Shown here one piece after another: positions 51,589 to 61,389 of a stretch of 64,000 bases of DNA. The position numbers were made by a program, and so were the translations under genes. This stretch comes from CALDTK01 sp965215115 (GTDB taxonomy: Bacteria > Bacteroidota > Bacteroidia > Chitinophagales > Saprospiraceae). The DNA lies in contig OZ244050.1 in assembly GCA_965215115.1 (NCBI GenBank), forward strand, positions 2,294,001 through 2,358,000. The letters are read 5' to 3'. Positions within the stretch are counted from its first letter, which is position 1; the number at the start of each line of letters is the position of its first letter. The notes under the pieces were generated by a model that was not told where the DNA came from, did no database searches, and worked only from the letters and a program-made list of their open reading frames with translations.

Positions 51589-52314
51589 ATGGATTGGCTA
51601 ATACGATTTCTAACCTCGAGCATCGGGCAGAAAGTGGTGATGAGCTTCACGGGCTTGTTCCTCATCTCCTTCCTCGCGGTGCACCTCGTCGGCAACCTCC
51701 AGCTCCTCGCCATCGGGGAGGCCGAGCCCGGGCAGGCCTTCAACGAGTACGCGTACTTCATGACGACCAACCCGCTGATCGGCGGACTGAGCTACGGACT
51801 GTACGCGGGCTTCCTGCTGCACGCCATCCAGGGCCTCGCGCTGTGGTACCGCAACCGCCAGGTGAGCGCCGGCGGCGAGGGTCGCTACGCCGTGAATGCC
51901 ATCAGCTCGGCCTCCAAGCACGCGCCCGCCCGCGCGAGCTCGGGCGCGGCCCTGCTCGGGACCATCATCCTGGTCTTCCTCGGGATCCACATGGGGGACT
52001 TCTGGTACTCGATGAAGTTCACCGACGGCATCGACACCGTCGTCTACGGGGAGGCCGGGACTGCCGGGGTGAAGAACCTCTACTACAAAGTCTCGCAGAG
52101 CTTTAGCCAGTGGTGGATCGTCCTGATCTACGTCGTGTCGATGGTGGTGCTGGCCTTCCACCTCATGCACGGCTTCTGGAGCGCGTTTCAGACGCTCGGA
52201 CTCAACCACCGCAAGTACACGCCGCTGCTCAAGGCCATCGGGATGGTGTACTCGATCGTCGTGCCGCTGGCCTTCGCCGCGATCCCGGTGTACATGTACT
52301 TCCAGCTCAACTAG
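51589..52314 (+). CDS. sdhC: Succinate dehydrogenase cytochrome b subunit
   Basis: 241 residues and five membrane helices, the single-polypeptide b-type anchor of Bacteroidota SQR/QFR. Visible heme-region histidines: LAVHLVGNLQLL in helix 1, FLLHAIQGLALWY in helix 2 and FLGIHMGDFWY, VLAFHLMHGFWSAFQTLG later. First gene of sdhCAB. Confidence 0.93.
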   Translation: MDWLIRFLTSSIGQKVVMSFTGLFLISFLAVHLVGNLQLLAIGEAEPGQAFNEYAYFMTTNPLIGGLSYGLYAGFLLHAIQGLALWYRNRQVSAGGEGRYAVNAISSASKHAPARASSGAALLGTIILVFLGIHMGDFWYSMKFTDGIDTVVYGEAGTAGVKNLYYKVSQSFSQWWIVLIYVVSMVVLAFHLMHGFWSAFQTLGLNHRKYTPLLKAIGMVYSIVVPLAFAAIPVYMYFQLN

Positions 52315-52355
52315 CCGGCCCGCCGATTGTCTTTATACCACAACCCCCGACTGCT

Positions 52356-54278
52356 ATGCGACTAGATGCTCACGCCCCCGCCGGGCCGCTTACCGAAAAG
52401 TGGAAGACCTTCAAGGGCACCGGCCCGCTGGTGGCGCCCAACAACAAGCGCCGCATCGACGTCATCATCGTCGGCACGGGCCTCGCCGGCGGGGCCGCCG
52501 CGGCCACGCTCGCCGAGCAGGGGTACAACGTGAAGGTGTTCACCTTCCACGACTCGCCGCGCCGCGCGCACTCGATCGCCGCGCAGGGGGGCATCAACGC
52601 CGCCAAGAACTACCAGAACGACGGGGATTCGGTGTACCGCCTCTTCTACGACACCATCAAGGGCGGCGACTACCGCAGCCGCGAGTCCAACGTCTACCGC
52701 CTGGCCGAGGTCTCGACCGCGATCATCGACCAGTGCGTGGCGCAGGGCGTGCCGTTCGCCCGCGAGTACGGCGGCCTGCTCGACAACCGCTCGTTCGGGG
52801 GCGTGCAGGTGAGCCGCACCTTCTACGCCCGCGGCCAGACCGGCCAGCAGCTCCTCATCGGCGCCTACCAGGCCCTGAGCCGCCAGGTGGCCAACGGGCA
52901 CGTGAAGCTCTACAACCGCCACGAGATGGTGGACGTGGTGAAGGTCGACGGCGTGGCCCGCGGGATCATCGCCCGCAACCTCGTCACCGGGGAGCTCGAG
53001 CGCCACTCGGCGCACTGCGTCGTGCTCGGCACCGGCGGCTACGGCAACGTGTTCTACCTGAGCACCAACGCCATGAACTCCAACTCCTCGGCCGCCTGGC
53101 GCGCGCACAAACGCGGGGCCTTCATGGCGAACCCCTGCTTCACGCAGATCCACCCGACCTGCATCCCGGTCTCGGGCGAGTACCAGTCGAAGCTCACGCT
53201 GATGTCGGAGTCTTTGCGCAACGACGGCCGCGTGTGGGTCCCGAAGAACATCGCCGACACCAAGAAGCACCCGAACGACCTCGCCGAGGACGAGCGCGAC
53301 TACTACCTCGAGCGCATCTACCCGGCCTTCGGCAACCTCGTCCCGCGTGACGTGGCCAGCCGCGCCGCGAAGTACGTCTGCGACGAGGGCCGCGGCGTCG
53401 GGGAGACCGGCCTGGCCGTCTACCTCGACTTCGCCGACGCCATCGAGCGCCTCGGGCAATCGACCGTCGAGGCGCGCTACGGCAACCTCTTCGAGATGTA
53501 CGAGAAGATCACCGGCGAGAACCCGTACAAGCAGCCGATGCGCATCTACCCGGCCGTCCACTACACCATGGGTGGGCTCTGGGTCGACTACAACCTCCAG
53601 ACGACCATCCCCGGTCTGTTCGCCATCGGGGAGGCCAACTTCTCCGACCACGGCGCCAATCGCCTCGGGGCCTCGGCCCTGATGCAAGGCCTGGCCGACG
53701 GCTACTTCGTGTTGCCGTACACCATCGCGACCTTCCTCTCGAAGGAGATCCGCACGGCGCACATCCCGATCGACACGCCCGAGTTCGAGGCCGCCGAGAA
53801 GGCCGTGGCCGGACGCATCCAGCGTCTGCTCAGCGTGCAGGGTAATCAGTCGACCGAGAGCTTCCACCGTCGCCTCGGGAAGATCATGTGGGACTACTGC
53901 GGCATGTCGCGCAACGGCGACGGCCTGGTGAAGGCCAAGCGCATGATCCGCGAACTCCGCGAGGAGTTCTACCGCGATGTCTTCGTGCCGGGCTCCAACG
54001 AGGAGTACAACCCGGAATTGGAGAAAGCCCTCCGCGTGGCCGACTTCCTCGAACTCGGCGAGCTGATGTGCACCGACGCCCTCGACCGCGAGGAGAGCTG
54101 CGGCGGCCACTTCCGCGAGGAGCACCAGACGCCCGAGGGCGAGGCCCTGCGCCGCGACGAGGAGTACGCCTACGTAGCGGCCTGGGAGATGACCGACGGC
54201 GAGAAGGTCGAGTGGACCCTCAACAAAGAAGAGCTCACCTTCGAGAACGTCGAGCTGAAGACTCGGAGCTACAAGTAG
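52356..54278 (+). CDS. sdhA: Succinate dehydrogenase flavoprotein subunit
   Basis: 640 residues. FAD site IIVGTGLAGGAAAATLAEQGYNV, covalent-FAD histidine in RRAHSIAAQGGINAAKN, active-site HPTCIPVSGEYQSK, RVWVPK and HYTMGGLWVDYN. Oxidises succinate to fumarate. ATG 52356 starts 41 bases after sdhC. Confidence 0.95.
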   Translation: MRLDAHAPAGPLTEKWKTFKGTGPLVAPNNKRRIDVIIVGTGLAGGAAAATLAEQGYNVKVFTFHDSPRRAHSIAAQGGINAAKNYQNDGDSVYRLFYDTIKGGDYRSRESNVYRLAEVSTAIIDQCVAQGVPFAREYGGLLDNRSFGGVQVSRTFYARGQTGQQLLIGAYQALSRQVANGHVKLYNRHEMVDVVKVDGVARGIIARNLVTGELERHSAHCVVLGTGGYGNVFYLSTNAMNSNSSAAWRAHKRGAFMANPCFTQIHPTCIPVSGEYQSKLTLMSESLRNDGRVWVPKNIADTKKHPNDLAEDERDYYLERIYPAFGNLVPRDVASRAAKYVCDEGRGVGETGLAVYLDFADAIERLGQSTVEARYGNLFEMYEKITGENPYKQPMRIYPAVHYTMGGLWVDYNLQTTIPGLFAIGEANFSDHGANRLGASALMQGLADGYFVLPYTIATFLSKEIRTAHIPIDTPEFEAAEKAVAGRIQRLLSVQGNQSTESFHRRLGKIMWDYCGMSRNGDGLVKAKRMIRELREEFYRDVFVPGSNEEYNPELEKALRVADFLELGELMCTDALDREESCGGHFREEHQTPEGEALRRDEEYAYVAAWEMTDGEKVEWTLNKEELTFENVELKTRSYK

Positions 54279-54280
54279 AG

Positions 54281-54425
54281 AGTTTATAGTTCTCAGTTTA
54301 TAGTTCTCAGTTTACAGTTCTCAGTTCTCAGTAGCTGTTCAGACGTGTAAGCTGGTCGCAAGACGCCCCCGCGGTAGCCAACTGAGAACTATAAACTGAG
54401 AACTGGGAACTGTAAACTGAGAACT
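54281..54425. repeat. CAGTTCT heptamer arrays in inverted pair (locus B)
   Basis: Same units and same spacer end (CGCGGTAGCCAACTGAGAACT) as locus A at 40022-40136. Fills the gap between sdhA and sdhB, so it is transcribed and could fold in the mRNA. Confidence 0.88.
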
Positions 54426-54430
54426 AAACC

Positions 54431-55267
54431 ATGGCAGATATCCTCACCGCGCCCGCGACCTCGAGCACCGCAGCCGCCCCGGCCCACGGCAACATCACGC
54501 TCCACCTCAAGGTCTGGCGCCAGCGAGGCCCGAAGGCCAAGGGGGCATTCGAGACGCACACCGTCGAGGGCGTCAACGAGCACATGAGCTTCCTGGAGAT
54601 GCTGGACGTGTTGAACGAGCAACTCATCCACGAGCGCAAGACGCCTGTCGCCTTCGAGCACGACTGTCGCGAGGGCATCTGTGGGACGTGTAGCCTCGTC
54701 ATCAACGGCCGACCGCACGGCCCGCAGAACGGGACGACCACCTGCCAGCTCCACATGCGTCACTTCAAAGACGGAGAGACGGTCTACATCGAGCCCTGGC
54801 GCTCGGTGGCGTTCCCGGTGATCCGCGACCTCGTCGTGGACCGCAACGCCTTCGACCGCATCATCCAGGCCGGGGGCTACATCTCGGTCAACACCGGGGC
54901 CGCCCCGGACGCCAACGACATCCCCGTCAACAAGCACGACGCCTCGGCGGCCTTCGACGCCGCGAGCTGCATCGCGTGCGGCGCCTGCGTAGCCGCCTGC
55001 CCGAACGGCTCGGCGATGCTCTTCACGGGCGCCAAGGTGTCGCACCTCGCGCTCCTGCCGCAGGGCCAGGTCGAGGCCAAGCGTCGCGTCCAGGCCATGG
55101 TGGCCCAGATGGACGCCGAGGGCTTCGGCCGCTGCTCCAACGTCACCGCCTGCGAGGCCGAGTGCCCGAAGAACATCTCGGTCGACAACATCGCCCGGCT
55201 CAACCGCCAGTACATCGGCTCCATCTTCGGCGCCCAGGAGGAGGTCGACGTGATGGTCGAGGCGTAG
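54431..55267 (+). CDS. sdhB: Succinate dehydrogenase iron-sulfur subunit
   Basis: 278 residues. 2Fe-2S ligands in CREGICGTCSLVING and a later CQL; 4Fe-4S and 3Fe-4S ligands in CIACGACVAACPNGS and CSNVTACEAECPKNIS. Passes electrons from SdhA to quinone at SdhC. Separated from sdhA by the repeat locus B. Confidence 0.95.
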   Translation: MADILTAPATSSTAAAPAHGNITLHLKVWRQRGPKAKGAFETHTVEGVNEHMSFLEMLDVLNEQLIHERKTPVAFEHDCREGICGTCSLVINGRPHGPQNGTTTCQLHMRHFKDGETVYIEPWRSVAFPVIRDLVVDRNAFDRIIQAGGYISVNTGAAPDANDIPVNKHDASAAFDAASCIACGACVAACPNGSAMLFTGAKVSHLALLPQGQVEAKRRVQAMVAQMDAEGFGRCSNVTACEAECPKNISVDNIARLNRQYIGSIFGAQEEVDVMVEA

Positions 55268-55297
55268 GCCGGACCGCGGGCAAGCTTGGAAGCCCCT

Positions 55298-57310
55298 TCA
55301 GCGCAGTAGGCTCACCGCACCCCCCGTGTGTACGAGTGAGTCGTCGGAGAGCCTGAGTTGCGCACTGTAGACGTAGACGCCGGGGTCCAGCTCTAGCTCC
55401 TGCCCGTCGTCGCTGCGCCCACGCCACGCGCAATCGTTGGCCACGCCCGTGGTCGTGCCACCGGCAATGGCGCAGCCCACCCTGCGGAAGACCAATCCGC
55501 CCCAGCGATCATAGATCTCGAAGCGCTCCACGGCGACGACATCGGTCCGCTCCACAATCCAGAAGGTGTCGTTGACGTCGTCGCGGTTGGGCGAGAAGGC
55601 CGTCGGAAAGTACTCCGGTTCCGTGCCGCCGCTGCTCAGTGTCCGCGTCGAGGGCCACACGCAGCCGGAGGCGGTCACGAGGGTGAGGCCGAGCGCCCCC
55701 GTCGTTCGCGCGCCGAGGACGATCGAGGTGTCGGTCCCCACGGTGACCCCGTCGAGCGTCCACGTCGTAGATGCCGCGGCCGCGGGCCCTCCGGTCCAAC
55801 TCAGTACTTTCGCGCCACCGCTGCCGGACGATTCCCTGATCGCTAAAGCTAGGAGGTCGCCATCCCGCGGGACCTGGATCGCGGTATCGATGCGGCAACC
55901 GCGGGTGTCCACGGCGCTCAACTCAGCCCTCCCCGGCCGCAGACCCTCGCGGGCCACCTCTAGCAAGTTTTGGCGAAAGCCCAACACCACAGCGCCCGTG
56001 CCGCCCTGCGTCGCGACGTCGAGACTCTGCGGACCCGCCCCCGGGCAGTCCTCCGGCGCGAAGGCCACCGTCGTCCACGCCAGCCGCTCCGGCGTCTCCA
56101 GTACAAACGACCGCCGCTCTGTACACCCGGAGGGCGTCGTGATCGTCGCCACGTAGGTGCCGCCGGCCAGTCCGGCCCGCGTCGCACCTTCCGCCCCGTC
56201 GGCCCAGGCCACGCGGAAGCCCGCGCTAGGCTCGGGGAGGCGTACGTCGATGCGACCGTCGGTGCCCCCGGCGCAGCTCGGCCCTTCCTGAAGCACCGTG
56301 ATTTGCGGCGGCGCGAGGAAGGTTACGCTTTCGCAAAACAAGCTATCGCAGCGACCGGCCCTCGGGATGCGGGTACAGACGGTGCTGTCGGCGCGGGCCG
56401 TGAAGTACGCCCCCGTGAACACCTCCCCCGGGCACAGGTCTCGCGTCTGGGCGAAAGCCGTATCCGCGGCGATAATGCGGACGCGGAAGGTGTCGACGCG
56501 CGCCGGCTCGAGTTTGGCCGTGAGCGTACCGTCGATCGCGTACCCGAAACCCGGCCGCCGCGACTTATCGACGATCGCGATGTCGTACTCGCCCGAGCGC
56601 GGCGCCCGGTAGACGGTATGAAACTGCCGCCAGCTGCAGTTGAAGTTCGGCAGGCGGAGTGAGGCCGCGAGGGTGACGCCGTCGACGCGCACGCCCAGCT
56701 CCCCGCCCTCGGGCGTATTGCCGACCCCCGTGGTGGTCGCGAGGAAGGTGATGACGTAGAAGCTGTCCCGCTCGAGGGTGACGCGGTTGCGGGTGATCGC
56801 GCGGGTGTCATCGCCGCTGCCCCTCAGCACCAGCATCCGGTCGGGCCCCCCGTCGCGCGTCACGTCGGGACAGTCCCGCCAGGTCGCGTCGAAGTTGCGC
56901 AGATCGGCGAGTACGGCCATTTCCCCGGGCTTTCCCGTCGACGGGGTGACGACCGTGTAGTCGGTCGCGTACCCGGCCAGGCCATCGCTGAAGTTGTTGT
57001 TGGCGATGAGGTTGGGGCCGAGCGGCGGTTCGCTGCGGAGGATGATGTCGCGGTCGCGGTCGGCGACGAAGTAGAACTGCCGACCGTCGCGGCGGCCGAA
57101 CTGGTCTGGCTTCCAGTCGTAGGTGATGTAGTAGGGCGAACCCTCGAGGCGGACGGTGTCCCCGAGGCAGGCCGTCGACTCCGCGAGGGCTTGCCGCGGG
57201 AGCTGGCCGAGGCAGGCGGCCGCCGTCGCCGCCAGTGCCGCCAGGGTGATCGCGTACCGCCGCACGGCCGTCGCTACTGCGCACGAGAGGGTGTTGCGGG
57301 GCGGCGGCAT
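55298..57310 (-). CDS. Surface protein with gliding-motility (CHU_C) C-terminal domain, copy 1
   Basis: 670 residues with a signal peptide (LAALAATAAACLGQ), an adhesin-like N-terminal part (ITYDWKPDQFGRRDG), SprB-type repeats (CAGGTDGRIDVRLPEPSAGFRVAWADGAEGATRAGLAGGTY) and the T9SS type B/CHU_C end FPTAFSPNRDDVNDTFWI..FEIYDRWGGLVF..PGVYVYSAQL. TACCTTCA lies 5 bases before the ATG. Paralogue of the next gene. Confidence 0.87.
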   Translation of the reverse strand: MPPPRNTLSCAVATAVRRYAITLAALAATAAACLGQLPRQALAESTACLGDTVRLEGSPYYITYDWKPDQFGRRDGRQFYFVADRDRDIILRSEPPLGPNLIANNNFSDGLAGYATDYTVVTPSTGKPGEMAVLADLRNFDATWRDCPDVTRDGGPDRMLVLRGSGDDTRAITRNRVTLERDSFYVITFLATTTGVGNTPEGGELGVRVDGVTLAASLRLPNFNCSWRQFHTVYRAPRSGEYDIAIVDKSRRPGFGYAIDGTLTAKLEPARVDTFRVRIIAADTAFAQTRDLCPGEVFTGAYFTARADSTVCTRIPRAGRCDSLFCESVTFLAPPQITVLQEGPSCAGGTDGRIDVRLPEPSAGFRVAWADGAEGATRAGLAGGTYVATITTPSGCTERRSFVLETPERLAWTTVAFAPEDCPGAGPQSLDVATQGGTGAVVLGFRQNLLEVAREGLRPGRAELSAVDTRGCRIDTAIQVPRDGDLLALAIRESSGSGGAKVLSWTGGPAAAASTTWTLDGVTVGTDTSIVLGARTTGALGLTLVTASGCVWPSTRTLSSGGTEPEYFPTAFSPNRDDVNDTFWIVERTDVVAVERFEIYDRWGGLVFRRVGCAIAGGTTTGVANDCAWRGRSDDGQELELDPGVYVYSAQLRLSDDSLVHTGGAVSLLR
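55967..55981 (+). repeat. GTH motif, exact
   Basis: Antisense in CHU_C copy 1, read GFRQN. Confidence 0.9.
56324..56337 (-). repeat. GTH motif, one base short
   Basis: GTTTTGCGAAAGCG; sense in CHU_C copy 1, read FCES. Confidence 0.4.
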
Positions 57311-57357
57311 CGAGGTGAAGGTAAGGCTCGCGGCAGTGTACGGCCCGGGCGGGGGGG

Positions 57358-59460
57358 TTAGCGGACGAGGGTTACGTCACCGGATTGCTCAATAATCCGC
57401 CCGTCGATAAGTTCGATGCGCGCCACGTAGACGTACGTACCCGTGCCCGCGACACGGGCCTCGCCGGCGGGGCGGCCGCTCCAGGCGCAAGCCTCGGCGA
57501 AGTCTCCCGGGCCGCAGTCGCTTGCGCTAAACTGCAGTCCCCCCCAGCGGTCGAAGATTTGGAAGTTCAACACCCTCGCGATCGCGGGGTCGGCCACCGG
57601 CCCGAAGCGATCGTTGACGCGGTCGTCGTTCGGCGAGAAGGCCGACGGAAAGTACGGCCGCGTACCCGTCTTGACGCGCAGCGCCAGGCTCACCTCTTCG
57701 CTACAGCCATTGCGGTCCGTCCCGACCACGCGCACCCGCCCGGACCCGCCCGGCACGAACGACGCGGCGTTAGCGCGCACGAGGCTATCGATGGATCGTA
57801 GGTCGAAGTCCCAGCGCGTGAAGACGCTGTCGCCGGAGATGCGCAGGCGGTAGGAAGCCGTCTCCCCCAACCGCAGGAGGGTATCCCCACGCAGTTCCAG
57901 TTCGACCGGCGGCGGGGAGCCGATGGTGAAGGGCCTTTCGGCAAAACACCCGAGCGAGTCCGTAGCGCGGATCACGTACGTCCCCTGCGGCAGGCGCTGC
58001 GCGTCGAAGGCGCGGACGGTATCGCGGACGGTAAGGTCGAAGGGGCCTGTCCCGCCGGTGGGCACGACGACGACCGTACCGTTGGACTCCGAGAAACAGC
58101 GCGCCTCGGTGGTGACTAGGTCCGTGATCTCGATCGGCGGCGGGTCGGGGATGCGGACGGTACGGGTCGCCGAACATCCGAGTCGGTCCGTGACACTCAC
58201 GGTGTACTCGCCCGCAGACAAATCCGTGCGCGTCGTATCGGAGCTGCCGTCCTCCCAGACGACGGTGAAGGGCGGGCGGCCGGCCAGGATGGACAGGTTC
58301 AGCCGGGCATCGCCGTCCCCGACGCAACTCGGTCGGCGGATGCGGATGCCGAGGGCGGTCTCGTCGAAGAACTTCACCGTCAGGCAGTAGGTACTGTCGC
58401 AACCCTGCCGGGAGACGCCCTCGCGGCAGATGATGGTGTCGCTACGGATCAGTAGGCCCTCGAAGGGGAATACGTCTCCCGGGCAGAGCGTGTCGGTGCG
58501 CTCGCGGACGAAGATGGGCCTCGCGAGGGCGGTGCGGACGAAGACGGTCGAGTCGCACCCCAGGCTGGTGAACAGCCCCGTGGTCCGGGCGCTGTCCCCG
58601 GGGGCGAGGTCCAGTCCGTTGTCGCGGTAGCGCTCCCCTTCGCAGAGGTCGACGTCGAGTGTGTCCGAGGCCGCGCGCGCCACCGTGACCGCGTAGCTGC
58701 GGGTGAGCAGGTCCGAGACCTCCACGAAGGAGATGCGGTCGAGGGCGAAGTCGTTCCCGTCGGCGATGGTGTTGTTGTTGACGACGCAGATCTCGGCGGT
58801 CGTGACGTTTGGCGACTCCCAGATGGTGTAGAACTGCTGCCACTCACAGGTATTCGTGTTTGCGCGGGCCTCGCCGAGTCGCGCGCCGTTGATCGTGAAG
58901 ACCAGCCGCGGCGGGTTGAAGCCGACCAGGGACGTGAGGTAGACCTGGAACGCGTAGCGGCGATTCGGATTGACGGGTACGCGCTGGCACCAGGCCTTCG
59001 CGCCGTTCACCTCGCTGCCGTCGGCCACGAGCATCCGCCCGCCGGGGATCGCGGAGTCGAGACACTGCCGGAAGCCGCGGTTGAAGTCGCCGGGATTGGT
59101 GAGGATCGCGTAGGTCCCGCGGTCGAAGGTCCCGCCGGGCACGTAGCGGTAGTCGGTCGTGAAGTCGGCGTTGCCCGCCTCGAAGTCGCCGTTCTTGACG
59201 AGGTTGCCGCTCGTCTCCCGGAGGAAGCTCACGGTGTAGGTGACGTCCTCGAGGGCGGTGAAGGCCTTCGTGCGCGCCGTCGTCCGCGACCCCCCCCGCG
59301 AGGCCGTCCAGACGTAATCGTACCCGGCGGGGGCGACGAGGTTGACGCTCGACCCGGCGCAGGCGACGAAGGAAGAGTCGGCCTGCGCGGGGGCTACTCC
59401 GGGGAGCGCCAGCAGCAGCGCGGCGAGGACGGCCGCGCCGACGGTGTGGGGGTAGTGCAA
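57358..59460 (-). CDS. Surface protein with gliding-motility (CHU_C) C-terminal domain, copy 2
   Basis: 700 residues, same plan as copy 1: signal peptide (LLALPGVAPAQA), a DEAD-like N-terminal beta domain (YDYVWTASRGG), the SprB-type repeats (CVGDGDARLNLSILAGRPPFTVVWEDGSSDTTRTDLSAGEYTVSVTDRLGCSATRTVRI) and CHU_C FPSAFSPNDDRVNDRFGP..FQIFDRWGGLQF..GTYVYVARI. Exported by T9SS and probably surface-attached. Confidence 0.87.
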   Translation of the reverse strand: MHYPHTVGAAVLAALLLALPGVAPAQADSSFVACAGSSVNLVAPAGYDYVWTASRGGSRTTARTKAFTALEDVTYTVSFLRETSGNLVKNGDFEAGNADFTTDYRYVPGGTFDRGTYAILTNPGDFNRGFRQCLDSAIPGGRMLVADGSEVNGAKAWCQRVPVNPNRRYAFQVYLTSLVGFNPPRLVFTINGARLGEARANTNTCEWQQFYTIWESPNVTTAEICVVNNNTIADGNDFALDRISFVEVSDLLTRSYAVTVARAASDTLDVDLCEGERYRDNGLDLAPGDSARTTGLFTSLGCDSTVFVRTALARPIFVRERTDTLCPGDVFPFEGLLIRSDTIICREGVSRQGCDSTYCLTVKFFDETALGIRIRRPSCVGDGDARLNLSILAGRPPFTVVWEDGSSDTTRTDLSAGEYTVSVTDRLGCSATRTVRIPDPPPIEITDLVTTEARCFSESNGTVVVVPTGGTGPFDLTVRDTVRAFDAQRLPQGTYVIRATDSLGCFAERPFTIGSPPPVELELRGDTLLRLGETASYRLRISGDSVFTRWDFDLRSIDSLVRANAASFVPGGSGRVRVVGTDRNGCSEEVSLALRVKTGTRPYFPSAFSPNDDRVNDRFGPVADPAIARVLNFQIFDRWGGLQFSASDCGPGDFAEACAWSGRPAGEARVAGTGTYVYVARIELIDGRIIEQSGDVTLVR
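57520..57532 (-). repeat. GTH motif, short
   Basis: GTTTAGCGCAAGC; sense in CHU_C copy 2, read FSAS. Confidence 0.35.
57933..57947 (-). repeat. GTH motif, C-form exact
   Basis: Sense in CHU_C copy 2, read CFAER. Confidence 0.85.
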
Positions 59461-59504
59461 GGTCGCTGAACTAAACTGCCAATCTACGGCCTTTCGGCGG
59501 TGGA

Positions 59505-59822
59505 TTAGTTAAGGCTGTAGTGCATGACCGACGACGAATCGTTGGTGAACAGCAGCGGCTGCCAGTCGTAATCGGCGAACTCGATGATCGGGAAGTCCCG
59601 CATGAGTTCGTCTACCGCGAAAGGTGTATCTTCTACGACGAGTACGAGCCACACCTTCCGCCGGTCGGCCGAGACGCTGTAGCTCTGGATGCTGCCCTCG
59701 GCCAGGAGCCGGTTGACGAGCTGGCGCTGCGCGGGGATCGCCTCCGCGAGGGCCTGCGGCCAATCCGCCGGCAGGTCGAGCGTCACCATGACGGGGATCT
59801 TGTTGCTGGGCGTGTGGAACAT
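59505..59822 (-). CDS. Muconolactone-isomerase-like small protein
   Basis: 105 residues: PVMVTLDLPADWPQALAEAIPAQRQLVNRLLAEGSIQSYSVSADRRKVWLVL resembles muconolactone delta-isomerase/YciI-like ferredoxin folds used as oligomeric small enzymes. Start ATG 59822. Pathway unknown. Confidence 0.6.
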   Translation of the reverse strand: MFHTPSNKIPVMVTLDLPADWPQALAEAIPAQRQLVNRLLAEGSIQSYSVSADRRKVWLVLVVEDTPFAVDELMRDFPIIEFADYDWQPLLFTNDSSSVMHYSLN

Positions 59823-59967
59823 ATCGCCCGAATAACCGCGGCGCACCGCTCCCGGTTGCGCTTCGTCGGGAGCTGGCCCCGGTGAGCGAATCGGAAACTG
59901 GCATAAAATCCGCAGTGAATGACGCATCTATGGTCGCCAGTCCCGCGTAATCCCATCGGATCGAGAT

Positions 59968-61389
59968 ATGGATTTACCGCTCTCACAGCAGCGAGAGGCG
60001 CACTACGTCGAGGCCGAAAAGGGCCGCATGCGGGCCAGCACCTGGGCGATGAACCAATCGGGTCTGCTGCTGAGCGTGCTGTACCTCGCGTACACCGTCG
60101 CGTTCGACCCGGCGAGCGTCGTGATCCCCGTCGCGATGATCGCGGGCTTCGCGGTGGCCTGGGGGATGCTCCAGTACGATGTCTTCGGCGGCGGGCGGGC
60201 CCTCGCCATCGCGACGGCCTACGTCGGGATCACCGCGGGGACCATCCGTTTTGGCGGCAACGCCAACGTACATCTCCTCTTCGCTATCCTCATCCTCAGC
60301 ATCCTCGCCTGCCTCAACGGCCTCACGCTCCGGGTACTGCTGTGCGTCATCGCCGTGTGTACCGGCTTCCTCGCGGGCGGTGGCTATCTCGACGGCCTTT
60401 TCCTCGGTTACGGAGCCGGCGTCGACGCCCCGCACGAGACGGCATTCTACACGATCCTCAACATGGTGGCGTACTACTGGTTCTGCGACGACCTCCTGAA
60501 GATCAACCGCAAGTTCAGGCTCCAATCCAGGCACTACGTCGACGCCATCGGCGCCCGTAGCGCACAGCTCCACCTGGACCTCCGGCGCCTGGGCCGCCAG
60601 TCCGAAGACCTCCGCGCCGCCAACGACGCCCTCGGCGACGAGCTCGCGAAGGGCGAACACGTCCAGCGCCAGCTCCGCGCCAGCAAGGAGCAGCTCGAGC
60701 AGTTCGTCTACGCCGCGAGCCACGACCTCAAAGAACCCCTGCGCTCGATCGCGGGCTTCATCCAACTCATCCGCCGCAAGGTGAGCCACCACGAGGACGC
60801 GAACCTCACCGAGTACTTCGACTTCGTGCTCAACTCCTCGACGGCGATGACGCAGCTCCTCGACGGCCTACTCGCCTACAGTCGCGTGAGCCGCGACGAC
60901 ATCCCGCCCGAGGACGTGGACCTCGACCGCCTCGCGCTCGTCACCAAGGTGGAACTCCGCCAGCGGCTCGCGAGCACCGGGGGGACGGTCGAGATCGACG
61001 GCGGGATGGCGCCCGCTTTCTGCAGCAAACGAGCCGCGCAGGAGATCTTGCGACACCTCGTCGACAACGGGCTCAAGTTCGTACGGCCCGGCGAGCGGCC
61101 CCGCGTCGTCATCGGCCCCTGCCCCGCCCAACCGACGGACGCGATCTGCGTCCGCGATTACGGCATCGGGATCGATCCGGCGTTCTACAACAAGATCTTC
61201 CTGCTGTTCCAGCGCCTCAACCTCGTCGACGACTTCGAGGGCGCGGGCATCGGCCTGGCGATGGTCCGCAAGCTCGCCGCCGCCAACGGCATCACCGTCG
61301 AGGTGCTCGCGCCGCCCGCGGGCCCCGGGACGGTCTTCCGCCTACAGTTCCCCCGCACCGCCGCCGCCCAAGCCCCCGCGCATGCCTGA
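59968..61389 (+). CDS. Membrane sensor histidine kinase
   Basis: 473 residues. About six membrane helices (residues 25-170), coiled coil (190-240), HisKA box ASHDLKEPLR with phospho-acceptor H252, then HATPase_c: N box HLVDNGLKF, G1 YGIGIDP, G2 GAGIGLAMV. The ligand is unknown; no response regulator is in the window. Overlaps the next kinase by 8 bases. Confidence 0.88.
   Translation: MDLPLSQQREAHYVEAEKGRMRASTWAMNQSGLLLSVLYLAYTVAFDPASVVIPVAMIAGFAVAWGMLQYDVFGGGRALAIATAYVGITAGTIRFGGNANVHLLFAILILSILACLNGLTLRVLLCVIAVCTGFLAGGGYLDGLFLGYGAGVDAPHETAFYTILNMVAYYWFCDDLLKINRKFRLQSRHYVDAIGARSAQLHLDLRRLGRQSEDLRAANDALGDELAKGEHVQRQLRASKEQLEQFVYAASHDLKEPLRSIAGFIQLIRRKVSHHEDANLTEYFDFVLNSSTAMTQLLDGLLAYSRVSRDDIPPEDVDLDRLALVTKVELRQRLASTGGTVEIDGGMAPAFCSKRAAQEILRHLVDNGLKFVRPGERPRVVIGPCPAQPTDAICVRDYGIGIDPAFYNKIFLLFQRLNLVDDFEGAGIGLAMVRKLAAANGITVEVLAPPAGPGTVFRLQFPRTAAAQAPAHA

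Noticed and set aside
52362..54125. A 587-codon open frame opposite sdhA
   Set aside because: Shadow of sdhA.
60248..60262. GTTTTGGCGGCAACG as a GTH copy
   Set aside because: The second stem arm does not pair.
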